Shown: positions 33,573 through 45,630, counted from the stretch's first letter. The stretch: 64,000 bases of DNA from Dichetophora obliterata (GCA_963920525.1 OY986436.1:81003630-81067629); one strand, 5' to 3'. Numbers and translations: made by a program. The notes: generated from the letters alone by a model not told the origin.

Positions 33573-33981
33573 CTTGCAATCACACATTTCCTTATATTCG
33601 GTAATTGTTCGAAAACCATTCTTAACGATTTCAGTTGTAAATTTTTTAAACTCAACTAAAACTTCGTAACTTTTACCAATAATGCGTACGGTCAACCTGA
33701 GAATGCATTTTTTAGTAAATACTACGAATGTAATGAAACAAATTACGAAGTTATTCGTACGAGAAATTGACGAATCTTAAGGAATGATATCCCTTATTAG
33801 TCGAAGATCATTCTTCGTAGCAACAGATAGCAAGGGACATTTAATTCAATAACGGATATAAACTTTGACGATATGCAAATTTATGTTTGAAAGTCATTGT
33901 AAACATGTAGAAGACAAAGTAAATACATTTTATAACAAAATTAATGTTTTCCCAAAAGTTGGCTCGTTTTGCTATCATAAC

Positions 33982-35350
33982 TAGTGTTCGACAGAATATT
34001 CGGTTTCGGTTTCGGTTACGGCCAGTTTCGGCCCTTTTTGGCAGTTAGCAAACTAGCCGAAACTTTTGGTAAATATTCCGGAATATTTTAAGAATAGCGA
34101 CAACTCGAATTTTAATTTTTTTTTTGCAGATCATATGGATTTTGGCCTCCTTACTCCAAATCTGAAAAAATTGCAGGCCGCTCGCAATTGGTAAAGAAGT
34201 TATAGGCCTACAAATCTTGCTATTTTTTAAATTTTTCAACAAAACTATACTCTATGGGTATCATAAGAAAGGTATTTAAGTACCTATTCAACAAGGTACC
34301 TATTCAAATATGAAAATCCATGCATACATAACTTTTAAAGATATAAACATTTTTAGTGTCGTGCTTTCGTAAAAGGGAAACCACTGGTTTTCCAGACAAA
34401 TTGTAAATATAATAATAGGTATACCTTAAAAAATTATGAATGGATTTTCATGTTTGATACCTCGTTGGATAGGTACTCGCATTACCTTTCTTTCGATATC
34501 CATAATGCGGAACACTAGAAAAAACTGGAAGATTTGTAGGCTAGTTTTACAACTATGGAGGCCTTTAACTTCTAAACCAATTTCCAGCGGTTGAAATTTG
34601 GATTTGGATCTAGGAGGTTAAAATACGTATAATTCAACAAAAAAATTTTAAAAAAGAGAGTTGTCGCTATTCTTGAATTATACCAAAATTTCTTGCATCA
34701 GTAATTTAATTCAAATGTATAAGTTTGGTTTAATAAAAATATTTACAACGTATTGTACAAAACAAAAATTATGAATTCGTCTATAATTTGATTTATCGTG
34801 TAAACGCAAAACATTTTGCTTAATTTTATGCGTTCGATATTATCATTTTCGATTTTATCATCTCTATTGAAATTAATATAAAAGTTTTATAGGTACTGAA
34901 GCTAAAAATTGATAATTAAACTTCCGAACGAATTCTGTGTGTGTGTGGAATAAGGGAAAAGAAAACAAAATATTTCTATTTTTATAATACTAAACATTTA
35001 AAAAAAACAAAGAGACTTTGTTTTGTAGTTCTGTAAAAATGTACATTGTAGGTGCATACTATTTTGAGTGTGTACGGAAGTGTGTAATAAGAAATAAAAT
35101 AAAAAATTATCTCACTTATTATTATAGTAAACTTCAATTTATTATTATAAACTTCAATATTCAAATAATACTTGTTTTGTACTAGTAAATTTTGTCCTTT
35201 TAATAAAAAAAATCATTTGTAAAAACTTAAATCTTCATATTAATAACCAGTTTCGGTTTCCGTTTCGGTTTAGGCCGAATATTATAAAATGGCCGAATAT
35301 TCGGTTTCGGTTTCAGTTTCGGTCAAAATTCCGGTTTCGGTCGGACATTA
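33982..35350. mobile_element. Non-autonomous hAT with GGTTTC-rich ends
   Basis: 8-bp duplication ATCATAAC (33974-33981 and 35351-35358) flanks TAGTGTTCGAC / TAATGTCCGAC. Inside both ends are iterated GGTTTC(G) hexamers with GGCCGAATATTCGG, a near-palindrome. No transposase; the core holds a foldback. Confidence 0.88.
34085..34690. mobile_element. Foldback element inside the hAT
   Basis: AAGAATAGCGACAACTC on the left and GAGTTGTCGCTATTCTTGAA on the right are the ends of ~250-bp inverted arms (shared blocks: AGATTTGTAGGC, GAAAGGTA.., GGTACCTATTCAA, TTTTCATGTTTGATACC). A partial copy lies at 10720-10862. Confidence 0.75.
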
Positions 35351-35358
35351 ATCATAAC

Positions 35359-36958
35359 TATGATTTTATTTGAATTTTTTTTATTTTTCCTTAACTTAAT
35401 AAAATGACAAACAACTCTGCAGCATTTAAATTTAAGAAAGTTGCAGCGATCTAGTCGAGAGCAAAGCTTCTAATTCAAAACCGAAAGAAAAAATTAGGAA
35501 ATTTAATAAAGTAGGCCAATTTTGGATCAAGGACTAATTTTTGAATAGTCCTTATATCATATAAAGCAAACGATTTTACATTAGAATAAATTATAGTCAA
35601 AAGTTTTTTATGTAATAAACGTAAATAAAAAACTCGATTTGAAACAACCATTTAATACTTCTTGAAATTCATGTTAATTAGCGGCGCCCACCGTTTGAGA
35701 ATATTCTGGAATAGTGTAAAATCTGATTTTATTTTAATTGATTAAATTTAAATAATTTCCAACTTAAGAAGACTTTCTTTTTTTCTGAAGATTGAACTAA
35801 GTCATTATTCAATAAACCCAATGATTGGGTCATACATATGTTTATTATTTAATATATGTGTACATGTAAAAATAACAATGAGCCTTGTTTTAACAATAAA
35901 TTTTGCATTCATTTGTATTACAAACACGTACATACTTCACTTTATATCGATATGTTTGACGGCCTTAATCAAGGTTGTATAAAAAAAAATGAAGACCCAA
36001 AAATAAACAAAATACATATGTATAAAAATTAAACTATTTTTTTCCAATTAATTATATTATAAGTGAAAAACTTCCACAAGCCACTAAATTAGAGTAAATA
36101 AACAACAGAAAGTAAGACATTCAACTCAATTGCTAAATTTTTACTTTGCAAATTGGTCTAAACAGCTATTTATTTTGAGAATTATACGCGTGATCGGTCA
36201 TGCCTTTTTATTTATAACCACTCGTACGTAAGTTTAATGGAAAAACTCAAAATGAATGTTAATTAAAAACTTATTTACGTGATTCACACCGTGACCATTT
36301 ATTTAATCGTGCTTCAAATATTTTGTCAACCTATTCGCGCCTAGTTAAAGCAACAAAAACCAAACAACAGTCAAAGACGAGCTGCTGATGAGACACGCGC
36401 TTAATTGCGCTGCTGAATTGGTGATCGGAGGATCTAGCTACTCATCACTAACTAGTTGATTAGTCAAATTATAACCGCTGATTATCTAACTATTGATTGT
36501 CGCAGTTGTCGCATTGCCACCGTGTAGATGTCCATAAATAATTTACACATGCAAATGTGATAGAGACATTTATTTCGCTCAGTGAAGATTTGTGCCTACA
36601 CAAGTTGATATGTTGTACAGACATATTAACACTGAATTTCTACGATATTTGTTCTGTCTCTTGGATTAAGTAAATATCGAGCAGCATTTTCAAAAAATTT
36701 ACACCAAGGTGTTAATCACAGGTGACAATTGGACTTGACTCAATTAGTAAGTGTGAATGTTATTGCTCAGTGGGTACCTGGCTTAAAATTTGATGGAGTA
36801 ATTATGTTGTATAACAGTTTTACTACGTAGCTTAAAGTTGACTATACAATTCCATAAACTCTTATTTATATAAATACATTGATTAGAATTAGAGAAGTTG
36901 CATTCAGAACGGTGTTTCTTTAAGTTCCAGTTTGAACTATTGCATTTGTTACATCGTA
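35359..36958. other. Unique-looking DNA, possible host regulatory region
   Basis: Less repetitive than the rest, with a GC-richer island (36340-36540). No coding frame recognised. An initiator-like TTCGCTCAGTG at 36575-36585 is present, but no downstream promoter element at the right spacing, so a promoter is not claimed. Confidence 0.3.
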
Positions 36959-38615
36959 CACTCAGAAAAAAGTTTCTCGGAGAAAAAGTCATCATATTTA
37001 GAGAAAAATGGTATTGACTTTGCTCCAGAGAACGCTTTTCTCCAAATGTGATCCCAAAAATTCCCTAAAAATGGCAAAAAGCTTCATTAAAATAAACACC
37101 TTCTCTTTAACAGAAAAATATTTATTTATAGCAGGTTCAACCGTTTTCAACCGAAAACAGAGAAATATTTATTTAATTGTAATAAATCTTTTCATTAAAT
37201 TGCGTTTTTAATACGTTTCAAAAGAAAGATATATTTTCTTAAAATTGGTACCCCACATTTCATTTTTCTACAAAACAGAGAAGTATATCTGCAATTACGA
37301 TTAAGAATTAATTTTTGTGAAACATTTGTTTTAACTCAGTTCTAAGCAAAGTAAAAGTATTAAAATGGCATTGTGATTCGGTTGTAAGAATGTTAGTTAA
37401 AAATATATTAAAAGCTGGAGGTAGAATTATTGTTGTGGCATTGTTTTTAGGGACACGGGAAGAAAATATTTCGCATAGTGAATTGTTTATCTACAAAAGA
37501 AAACATTTTTCATTTTCCATACATTTTTCTCTAAAAATGAGAAATTTTTAGTGCGAGAAAAATACTTATTATTATTAGAGACATGAAATATTTTCATTTC
37601 CCACAAGTGAAGAAATATTTCTTCGAATATGTAAAAATTTATTCGAAAGCTGAATTCACTGATAACCTTCACCAAGTTTTTGTGTGAATTAAAATAATGT
37701 TAACCCTTCCTTCTCAAATTATGATGCAGGCGTAGAAAAAAATTCAAAAGTGGTTATTTTGAGAGAATAGAGTCTTAAAAGTGATTATGCATCAAAGTAT
37801 AAGTAATTACAACTTTCCAGTGGGTTTTGGAAAGTGGTAGCCATATGGCTACATTGGAAATTTATTAAACAATATGGAAACAAGTTTTGTACAAAGAAAC
37901 TTATCATTTATTCACACTTTTCTAAGATTACTTGTTATGAAACATATAAAAACAATTTTTATACTTTGTTAAACATAAAGCAACATTACATTTTTGACAT
38001 TTTATTCTGGAAAATGCAGTCCTGTTGTTACAATATTTGCATCTTTCTTTATTTTGAATTGGCATTGGCCAATGGCTTATAGCGTCATATTGCACATCAG
38101 AAATAGGTCTTTTTGAAATATTTTTCATTTTTTGGGGCCACTTGGCTATCACTCTCGTGGTCTGACGGTCTTCCTCTCTTCCTTTCAATGATAATAAAAC
38201 CGGCATTTATCATTCTATCAGCAATTTCAGCTTTAAAATCCAGCAAAGATTTTTTAGGTGTTACCAGATTTTCAATGCAATGTCTTTTGTAAAGAAGCCA
38301 CGCATTTACAACACAAATGTCTAATACACTGCTTTTCAAAGTTATAGTTGCCCCACTCTCGATATGTGTTGAAACAGAACTAAAGTAAGAGAGCACAAAC
38401 TAATACTGCAGTTAGTTGGAAGTATCAACATCATTAAAAACTAGCAACAAGAATTTGGCAAAGTAACGGTAAATTTTATGAGGGGAAAAGATTTGTTAAA
38501 ACAGCGCACTAAATGCTCATTTCATTGTTATTATTGCCATTGATAAGGTACATTGTTTTTTAGTTTATGTCTCATTTTCCGCTAGTTTTTAAATTGTTAC
38601 TTTCACAGCGTTACA

Positions 38616-40061
38616 ATGCCACTCGGCCGCCTTTTAAATGACCGGGAAAGAGGCATGATTGAAGCCTATTTCGAACAAAGTTGGACGAAAAAACGTATTG
38701 CTCGTAAAATCGGCAGGTCTGATACCGTTGTGTGGCATTATTTGGGTATTCCTGAAGAGTATTGAAGAAGAACCTATCATGGATGAAAAAAATTATTTCC
38801 CGGCGAGAAACCATGCGAATTTGCCGAACTCTATCGAACTTCACAAATTCGCTTTCACTGGCACAACGAGCCTGTGTCACTGCAGCCTCTATTTCGTCCA
38901 TATGGAGAGCAGTCAAAAGAAGTCCGAATATTTTTCGTCAGCAAATGCAGAAAGGTCCAAAACTTACTGCTCAACACAAAGCGATACGTGTAACAATTGC
39001 TCGAAATTACAGCACACAATACTGGAATAAGGTACATTCTGTCGTAGAGATATATTGAGCGACTTGATTTTAATAAAAGCGACAGCAACAAACTTCAGCA
39101 GCAAATGTTTTCAACATTTGATATTTACAATCAATTATTTTTGTGGATTTATGCTCATTTAATATATGTACGTAATTCCATAAATTTAATTTATAACATT
39201 TGTAGTACCAAACAATGACAAATGCCTACAATGGAAGAAATTTCCTTTTGTCGCGTGTCAAATTAGAATTAAATTGAAGCTGGCGACAACGGCATTCGAT
39301 GGCGCGCGACAATGTCTTCGTAAAAGTCTCCAAGTATTCTTCCCATAAGAATTACAAGTAAATTAAAAGTGACATTTGGCGCTTGTCGCCTGTCGCGTGC
39401 TAAATATATGTTCACTGCTTTAATGTTTAAGAACAGCTCGCGCTTTAAGTCCCTGTTTTTGGTTTTAATCACTTTTATGCTTTGTTAGATAATTTTTTCT
39501 GATGAGAATAAATTCAATCTAGACTGTCCGGATGGAAGACATTCATACTGGAGGTATTTGCTCAAGGAACCACGTGTTTTTTCAACTCGAAATTTTGGTG
39601 GCGGGTCACTCATGGTATGGGGAGCATTTTGTGCACATGGTACCCTCTCCCTTGTATTTCCTTTGTGCCGAATGACCAGCACTGAGTATCAAGACATACT
39701 CCAGGAATATTTAGTGCCTTATTTGCTGCAATATCCTAAAGAAAATCTAATTTTTCAACAGGACAATGCTAGCGTATACGTAAGTCGGTCGATCAAACAG
39801 TGGTTTGAGACACACAATGTTGCTCGACTGAAGTGGCCAGGACGTTTTCCGGATGCCAACCCCATGGAAAATATTTGGGAATGGCTTGTGCGTAAAATTT
39901 ATTAGGATAAATGACAGCTCCAAAATATCATCGATCTTAAATCAGCAATTTTGACGGCCTGGGCGCTTTTAACGTCAGATTTCCTTAAGCCTTATGTTGT
40001 GTCTATAAATAATCACTTAACAGAAATTATAACACATTTTGGGGGCCCAATAATTTACTAA
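38616..40061 (+). pseudogene. Tc3-like transposase (DD34E) with an intron
   Basis: ATG at 38616 gives MPLGRLLNDRERGMIEAYFE then HTH block TKKRIARKIGRSDTVVWHYL; a frameshift near 38764 moves reading to ISRRETMRICRTLSNFTNSL, LTAQHKAIRVTIARNY and QYWNK. After intron 39032-39488 comes IIFSDENKFNLDCPDGRHSY (first Asp), GGGSLMVWGAFCAHG, FQQDNASVYVS (second Asp) and DANPMENIWEWLVRKIY (Glu), 34 residues apart: DD34E. In-frame TAG (39903) and TGA (39912) interrupt, but the same frame continues DLKSAILTAWALLTSDFLKP to TAA at 40059-40061. Catalytic residues are intact, yet three lesions make it inactive. Age is moderate: TIRs are well conserved. Confidence 0.88.
39032..39488 (+). other. 457-nt GT-AG intron or intron-like insertion in the Tc3-like gene
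   Basis: Donor AAG|GTACATTC, acceptor TTTGTTAG|ATAATTTT. Splicing gives YWNK-IIFSDEN, exactly the family sequence. Inside are GTCGCGTGTCAAATT and several GCGACA/TGTCGC motifs (about 39255-39410), i.e. small inverted repeats, so it may be a MITE that carries splice sites. Confidence 0.6.
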
Positions 40062-42479
40062 AAGTTCCTAAAAAATACCAATCATCTAAAGTATTAATCA
40101 ATTGTTGAGACCTATTATAATAAAGAAATGAGCATTTAGTGCACTGTTCTTACAAATCTTTTTCTCTCATAAAATTTACCGTTACCTTAAATAATTTTTG
40201 TTGCTAGTTTTTAATGATGTTGATACTTCCAACTAACTGCAATATCAGTTTGTGATCTCTCACCTTAGTTCTCTTGAAACACATATCGAGAATCGGGCAA
40301 CTATAACTTTGAAAAGCAGTGTAGGTGGTAAAAAATGCGAAAGTAATATTTTTTGGTACCTATTTTAGTTCTGTAGAGTGCAACCAACATATCGCTGAGG
40401 TCCACTCCACCCATATAGCGAACATATTAAGTTACAATATTAGGTCGAGGAACATTAGGTCTATATACTTTTTATCTTTGGATGACCACTTCGAAACGTT
40501 CTCCATTGGATCAATTCCGTAAATTGCTGATGTCAAGTAAACTGGTTTGTTATCTAACCACTTAACAGCACAAATGTTTTCACATCTTTCAGTTCGGTGT
40601 TCAAAAGTGCATCTGCCTTGGGATTTCGCCGGCTAGCTCGCATTTTGGAAGTCTATTGTGTCTTACTGTTCCTATTTCCTGTTCCTATTTCTTTTAGCGC
40701 TTTTATTAGGTTATACGACGTAAACCAGTTATCAGTAAAAACTTTAAAATTTTCATTCCTGGGCAGAGTTTTGCATAATTTTATTACGATATCACCGCTT
40801 ATTTCAAAATAGGTCTTTTTTTGTAATTGTACTTTTTCCGGTATAGACTTCGAAGTCATACATAATGCCACTTACACCATTTCTTGCAAACATTTTAATG
40901 TCCCATTTGTGGGGCTTATTAAGAATATACTGCTTTAAACTGTTTTTGCATTTCGTTGGAATAAGAACTTCGTCAATTGAGTTCATTTCCTCCGGATTGA
41001 TTCTTAAAAAGTTGTTTCGCACTTTTGTCAAAAAAGGACGAATTTTAAAAAGTCGATCGTATTCCGGGTCAGATCTGTCTTGCATCTCCTCATTGTCATT
41101 CAAGTGAAATTTTTTTTTATTCCATCAAATCTATTCCTCGGCATAACGTCCGCAATAGGTGGAAATTTGGTTCAATGTGCCCAATACATCCGATATTGCG
41201 GTAATTGGACTATGCTCGATAATAAATTTATACCAATAAATTTGACATTTCAGAGAAATTTGTTTTGAGCGGAGTGCTGGGATTTCTTTCAATGTAGTAA
41301 ACATTGCTCTGATAAACTATATCTGTAAGAATGTCTTAAAAAAATGTTTAAAATATTGCAGTGGAGTTTGTTCTATATCCCCATCACAAAAAGCCTGTGC
41401 ACATAATCTCTCGCTTTGCTCAATATCAGTCTTACGCCATTTTAATCCTCTATCAACTGAATTAGCAATGTTTTCTTGGTCATCCTTAAAACTAATTTCA
41501 ATGTCATTTTGTTCTAAAATGTTTGAATTACTTGAGGCCGTTTTCATTTATTTACAACTTACGGATTGTTTCTAATATTACATATTCATCTATATTATCC
41601 AATGCCAATGATTCGGATTGCACGATATTTGCTAATATCTCATATTCATCTTCACTTTCATCAGTACACTCCTCCTCTGAATCATCACCCTCCAAAACTT
41701 TCAAGATTTCTCTCTCATTTCCCACAAAATTTGTTTTAGAATTTGCCATAATTGCTACACAAAAATAAATAAAATAAAGCACAAAAATAAAAAAGTACAA
41801 AAACATCAGTTATTTCCCAAAAACAACAATGAGGACTAAGAGAGCTAGCTACTGCAGTTTATTCACACATATCGCTCTTTCAGCCCAATGCAGCCATTTG
41901 GCTACCAGCAAATTTTTACAAATATTTCTAATAAAGCTTGCACTTTAAACTTTTTTTAATTAATGATATCATTTTTAACACAATAACTTACACGAAAATA
42001 TTTTTTTCTAACGAAAAACAATGGGATATATTTTTCTTTTTTTAATTGAAAACAAATTTGCGAAAAACGAAAATGCAAAACAAGAGCGAGCCACCACAAA
42101 AATGCCTAAATTTACGGTGTTGCCAATAAAAAAATTAGTATTTAAACGGGAAACTTTTGAAGAATGTTTTCTTGTAAGAAATGCACTTTTTGAAGAGTAA
42201 AAGTCCGGCATATGATAGTCGAAATATTGAATTTAAATTTGGTAGCCATATGGTTACCATGGGAAGGAAAGGGTTAATGAAGCTGAGACCGTGCAGGAAG
42301 TTTTCTCTCTGAGAGGAAATTTATATAAAAAACTTGCAAAACATGCTGAAGATGATCAGTGAATCCACTTTAATTGAAGAAAATTTTATTTCAAATCGAG
42401 AAAATTGCTTTAATCGAAAATAGAGAAATTTTTTATCACAAAAAGATAGGTGTTTTTTTCTGAGTGTGGCCAATGTTCT

Positions 42480-43760
42480 CCACCATCTTATCTTTTACTA
42501 TTTCCCGGCAAAGGAGATTACTGATAATTTTCGGCTTTAGATCATATTCTTCTTCACTTTCAGGTGAGTCTAGAACTTTCATCTTTTTGAAGTAGATAGC
42601 AGGGCTTCCGCTACCTCAATTTGAAATGCAAGGAGATATTTTATCAACTTTTTGGTTCTTTGTTCTTTAGACAATCATTTGTATACTCCATCTATGGATT
42701 TACCATATGCTTAAATCAATGAAATGCAGCGGGTAACTGAGTTTACAGGATTTTTTCCATCCATTTTATTACCACTATTTTTCATCAGATCAGAATTTTT
42801 CGTCAGCTTCTCCTCTGAGCATTTTTTTGTTCGGCATCAGGTCGATATTTTCAATGCGGATACTCTGAACCATACCAGTAGCATTTATGTTCAAGCTACT
42901 CATTTTTTCCAAAAATGGCATTGTTGTAAGATCTCGATCAAAATACACACATGATTTTTCAGGAAGAGTCTGGACCAAACGGAGAATAACACTAGGTCCT
43001 AGGGTCGATCTCCAAGTTGAGTTTTGGTACCTTGGTATAATTCGAAATACAATACGATGCCTGAAAAGTACAGGTAATGTGAATTTAAACTTTCAAATTT
43101 GAGGGAACTTATATATTACCAGAAAATGAAGTAAGTAAGTAGTTCTTAAGTCCTACAGGGTGTGGCGTATTCCTCACGTATTGTCGGTTTGGGCATCGTC
43201 CCAAGAATTGAATCATTTGCTCATCAATGGAGTAATTTATGAATTCGTCTCAATGTTAAGACAACGACTTTGTCCTCTTCAATAATTGGTTGAACCTTCC
43301 AAAATCCATTATCAAACCTGTCTGGTGGACGAATCGTTATATCGGTAAAGGAATAAGGATTTCTAGACAGTTTTAATGCCACAAAATTATTTGGAAAATT
43401 AGTTAGCCAATACATTCTGATCCGTGGAAGTTTGATACAGCCGAAATACAAGTGGACACCGTAAAGAATTTTTATTTTGGTAAAATTAGTTTTTAGTTCT
43501 TTGCCAGAAATTTTCAAATAATACACATTTGTGTATTTCGCTGCATCAACAAAATGACTCTCTCAGAAATATTTCTCAAAATATGCGATGGGTAAGAGAA
43601 TATGTATAAAGCGTGGTAAAAATGACGCCAGCTGCTGAAGGCGGTTGAAACTCCTTGCGCTTCCAAATCGATGGCCTCCCTTGAGCTGTATCTCCTTCAG
43701 TTTCAGGGTTTTGCGAAAGCACGACATTATTACCATCATTGGAGTCACTACCATAATTTT
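42480..43760 (-). pseudogene. piggyBac-3 transposase (PGBD-like) fragment
   Basis: Minus-strand blocks in order: ILYGVHLYFGCIKLPRIRMY WL... with ALKLSRNPYSF (pre-core helical block), YSIDEQMIQFLGRCPNRQYV (first Asp, about 43215-43150), TPHPVGLKNY, then MVQTLPEKSCVYFDRDLTTM P (second Asp) and NATGMVQSIRIENIDLM. The third Asp block is not recognisable. Frameshifts separate the blocks. No TTAA ends were found; the left side abuts the right end of the outer MITE. This is a lineage distinct from piggyBac-1 and -2 (IDEQM/GLKN type). Confidence 0.82.
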
Positions 43761-43869
43761 CTCTTTCCTCGAGAAGACTCTACATCAATGTAATTCTTCG
43801 GCGAAAATGTGCATTACCACTTCCACATCTCGAATATTACCCAAATCAAACTTTATAAAGTTCGAAACT

Positions 43870-44270
43870 CCCATTTTTGTACAGTTCCCGAAAGCAAGCA
43901 TATGAACTTAATTACCAAAATTTTAGTCTTCTACGGTAAAAACGGTCTGATAAATAGCATTTTTACTGACTTTTGGGCGTGGCAACATTTATATATATAG
44001 GGACCGCCACTTAGATCTATAGAACCTACATACCAAGATTCACTATCAAAATGTGAGCATCTCAGGAGTTAAAATGATTTCTGCAAAGTGGGCCCAGTTA
44101 AATTTCGACCACGCTTATTTTTTTAAAAAGTTGTTGAGAGTAAGCATATGAACTAAATTACCAAATCAAAACGAGCAAAACCGTCTGATATATAGAAGTT
44201 CTATTGTTTTTTAGGCGGTAAGAAAGGGAGTGGCAACTTATATACTTATATGTATATAGTGACCGCTACA
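43870..44270. repeat. Two ~220-bp diverged units of a dispersed repeat
   Basis: AGCAAGCATATGAACTTAATTACCAAA...GTCTGATAAATAG...GGCGTGGCAAC recurs from 44140 as AGTAAGCATATGAACTAAATTACCAAA...GTCTGATATATAG...GAGTGGCAAC. Related text occurs at 6620-6850 and 46730-46930. Confidence 0.65.
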
Positions 44271-44382
44271 TGAAGCACCTACATTAAGCCGGATCGAAAT
44301 TAAGATTCAGCTCGACATCGACTTAAAAGTAAGAAGAACTCTTCAAAACTAGCTCTCCATAATTTTTAATTGGATCGGAGAA

Positions 44383-44724
44383 ATCCTCATGGAGCGGTTT
44401 TGGTTCTCCTGAACCCCTTTTTGGCCGAAAAAGCATGTTTTTTGCATGAAACTTTTTTTCGAAATGTCTTGGGATGCAAGTAATAATAAAGATTTTGATC
44501 ACACAAAACTTTTGGCTAAAAATATTTGGAGATTTTGTTCTTTACAGACTCTTTTGAGACCCCAAAAGTTTATACAAAATTTGTGTACGATCAAAACCTT
44601 TATTTTTTTGCTTATCTTGGGTATGCATTCTAAAGAAGATAAAAAGAAACATTAAAAACATGATTTTTTTAAGCAAAAAAAAAAGTTTCAGGAGAACCAA
44701 AACCGCTCCATTTCTCCGATCCAA
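44383..44724. mobile_element. Foldback MITE (342 bp)
   Basis: Ends GGATCGGAGAAATCC..., with GGAGCGGTTTTGGTTCTCCT in both orientations, about 40-bp inverted arms. A second copy is split at 45645-46695. Confidence 0.8.
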
Positions 44725-44959
44725 AACACGATCATATGATATATCAATGAAAAGAAGAGCTCAATACCTTTCCAATTAGCTAAAATTCGTTTTATTTTAT
44801 GGGAGCTCAATATCTTTCCTGTTAGCTAAAATTCGTTTTATTTTATAGGCGTTTAAAAAAAACCACATTTTCGAAAATGACGAAATATTGTTTTTTGGGG
44901 TCTTAAAAGAGTTTGTAAAGCAAAAACATTTAAAATTTTTTATACCCCAACGTTTAAAA

Positions 44960-45120
44960 AACGTAATGGGGGTATATTAACTTTGTCACTCAGTTTGTAA
45001 CGCCGATAAGGGGGCGTGGACGGTATAGAAAAGTATATATGTTCTTGATCAGCATCACCTCCTGAGTCGATTTAGCCATATCCGTCTATCCGTCTGTGGT
45101 CACGATAACAACCGTAATTT
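44960..45120 (+). repeat. Dispersed motif with CTTGATCAGCAT...GTCGATTTAGCC
   Basis: Contains TATATGTTCTTGATCAGCAT, GAGTCGATTTAGCCATATCC and GTCTATCCGTCTGTGG, a sequence type common in fly intergenic DNA. A weaker CTGTCTGTGTGATG-like motif is at 57705-57740. Confidence 0.5.
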
Positions 45121-45177
45121 TTTTTTATTTCCTTTTATTAAAAAATGGAGATCAAGTTCGAAAATGAGACAAATCAG

Positions 45178-45630
45178 ATGAAAACCACGCCTACCTCCCA
45201 TACAAAGTGGCTTAACCAAAACGGTAAAATCTCTTTAAAATTCACGAAAATTAATATAATGACTTCAAATTTGCACAGCGTCTTTAATATTTATTATAAA
45301 CTTTGAGTATGAAAGTTGTAAAAATAGGATGAAAACCACACCTACCTCCCATACAAAGTGACTTACTCTAAAGGGTAAAATCTCTTTAAATTCCACAAAA
45401 ACTAATTTACTGACTTCAAATTTTGCAAATAAGCTTTAACCTTTAATATGCATTTTAAGTATACAATTTGTAAAAGTCGAATAAAAATCACCTCTACCTC
45501 TCATAAAAAGTGCGTTCACCAAAATGGTAAGATCTCTTTCAATTCCACAAAAATTAATGACTTCAAATTTTGCACAAAAACTTTAACAATTAATATAAAC
45601 TTTAGGTATGAAATTTGGAAAAATTGTCGA
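45178..45630. repeat. Three tandem ~151-bp units
   Basis: Units start at about 45178, 45329 and 45480, each beginning GATGAAAACCAC(G/A)CCTACCTC or a variant and containing CATACAAAGTG, GGTAAAATCTCTTT, ATTAAT..TGACTTCAAATTT. Moderate divergence, no coding. Confidence 0.75.

Larger units (their letters stand above)
32340..33800. mobile_element. Repeat with ATTCGTA motifs and tRNA-like box, interrupted by a rosa element
   Basis: Both sides of the rosa insertion carry multiple TACGAAT/ATTCGTA motifs (about 32365-32490 and 33720-33815), partly as inverted pairs, suggesting one older element. Its right part contains the tRNA-like module at 33513-33565. Confidence 0.45.
38327..40321 (+). mobile_element. 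Tc3-like element with ~230-bp TIRs
   Basis: TA at 38325-38326 and 40322-40323 flanks CACTGCTTTTCAAAGTTATA and its exact inverse. The inverted arms stay highly similar for about 230 bp (to ...GCACTAAATGCTCATTTC). It sits exactly in the piggyBac-2 reading frame; excision with one TA restores HLLDICVV. Confidence 0.93.
37928..41749 (-). pseudogene. piggyBac-2 transposase (PGBD-like), split and frameshifted
   Basis: Starts at ATG 41749 (MANSKTNFVGNEREILKVLE) with an acidic N-terminus. The DDE core shows first Asp in EMNSIDEVLIPTKCKN, second in NFKVFTDNWFTSYNLIKAL and third in YMGGVDLSDMLVALYRT (about 40415-40330), all retained. The third block runs to YYFRIFYHL and is cut there by the Tc3-like insertion; it resumes at 38324 with DICVVNAWLLYKRHC. 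The C-terminus is a cysteine-rich domain (CKYCNNRTAFSRIKCQKC, later C and H). Frameshifts occur near 40820 in a poly-A run and after IGTG (about 40680), with a gap in the first third, so it is inactive. Confidence 0.9.
37704..42273 (-). mobile_element. piggyBac-2, split by a Tc3-like element
   Basis: TTAA at 37700-37703 and 42274-42277 flanks CCCTTCCTTC / CCCTTTCCTTC. Subterminal GTAGCCATATGGCTAC palindromes occur at about 37838 and 42243. Transposase on minus strand. Without the 1,995-bp insertion plus TA the element is 2,573 bp. Confidence 0.9.
36959..42466. mobile_element. Outer MITE (CACTCAGAAAAAA ends) split by piggyBac-2
   Basis: CACTCAGAAAAAA (36959-36971) and its inverse (ending 42466) are perfect 13-bp ends. 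Inner parts also match in inverse order (TTCACTGAT..CTTCA, AAGTTTTT, repeated GAGAAA motifs). Without the insertion it would be about 930 bp. Confidence 0.75.

Noticed and set aside
36575..36585. Core promoter (TCAGT initiator) for the host gene
   Set aside because: A single initiator match without TATA or correctly spaced downstream element, 10 kb from the exon; not above chance.
38659..39030. Separate gene of 123 codons on the + strand
   Set aside because: Overlaps the N-terminal half of the Tc3-like transposase in a shifted frame.
44446..44655. ORFs inside the foldback MITE
   Set aside because: The element is a short inverted-repeat MITE; frames are open by chance in both strands.
45178..45630. 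CRISPR-like repeat array
   Set aside because: The ~151-bp units are contiguous, diverged tandem repeats without spacers, and the DNA is eukaryotic.
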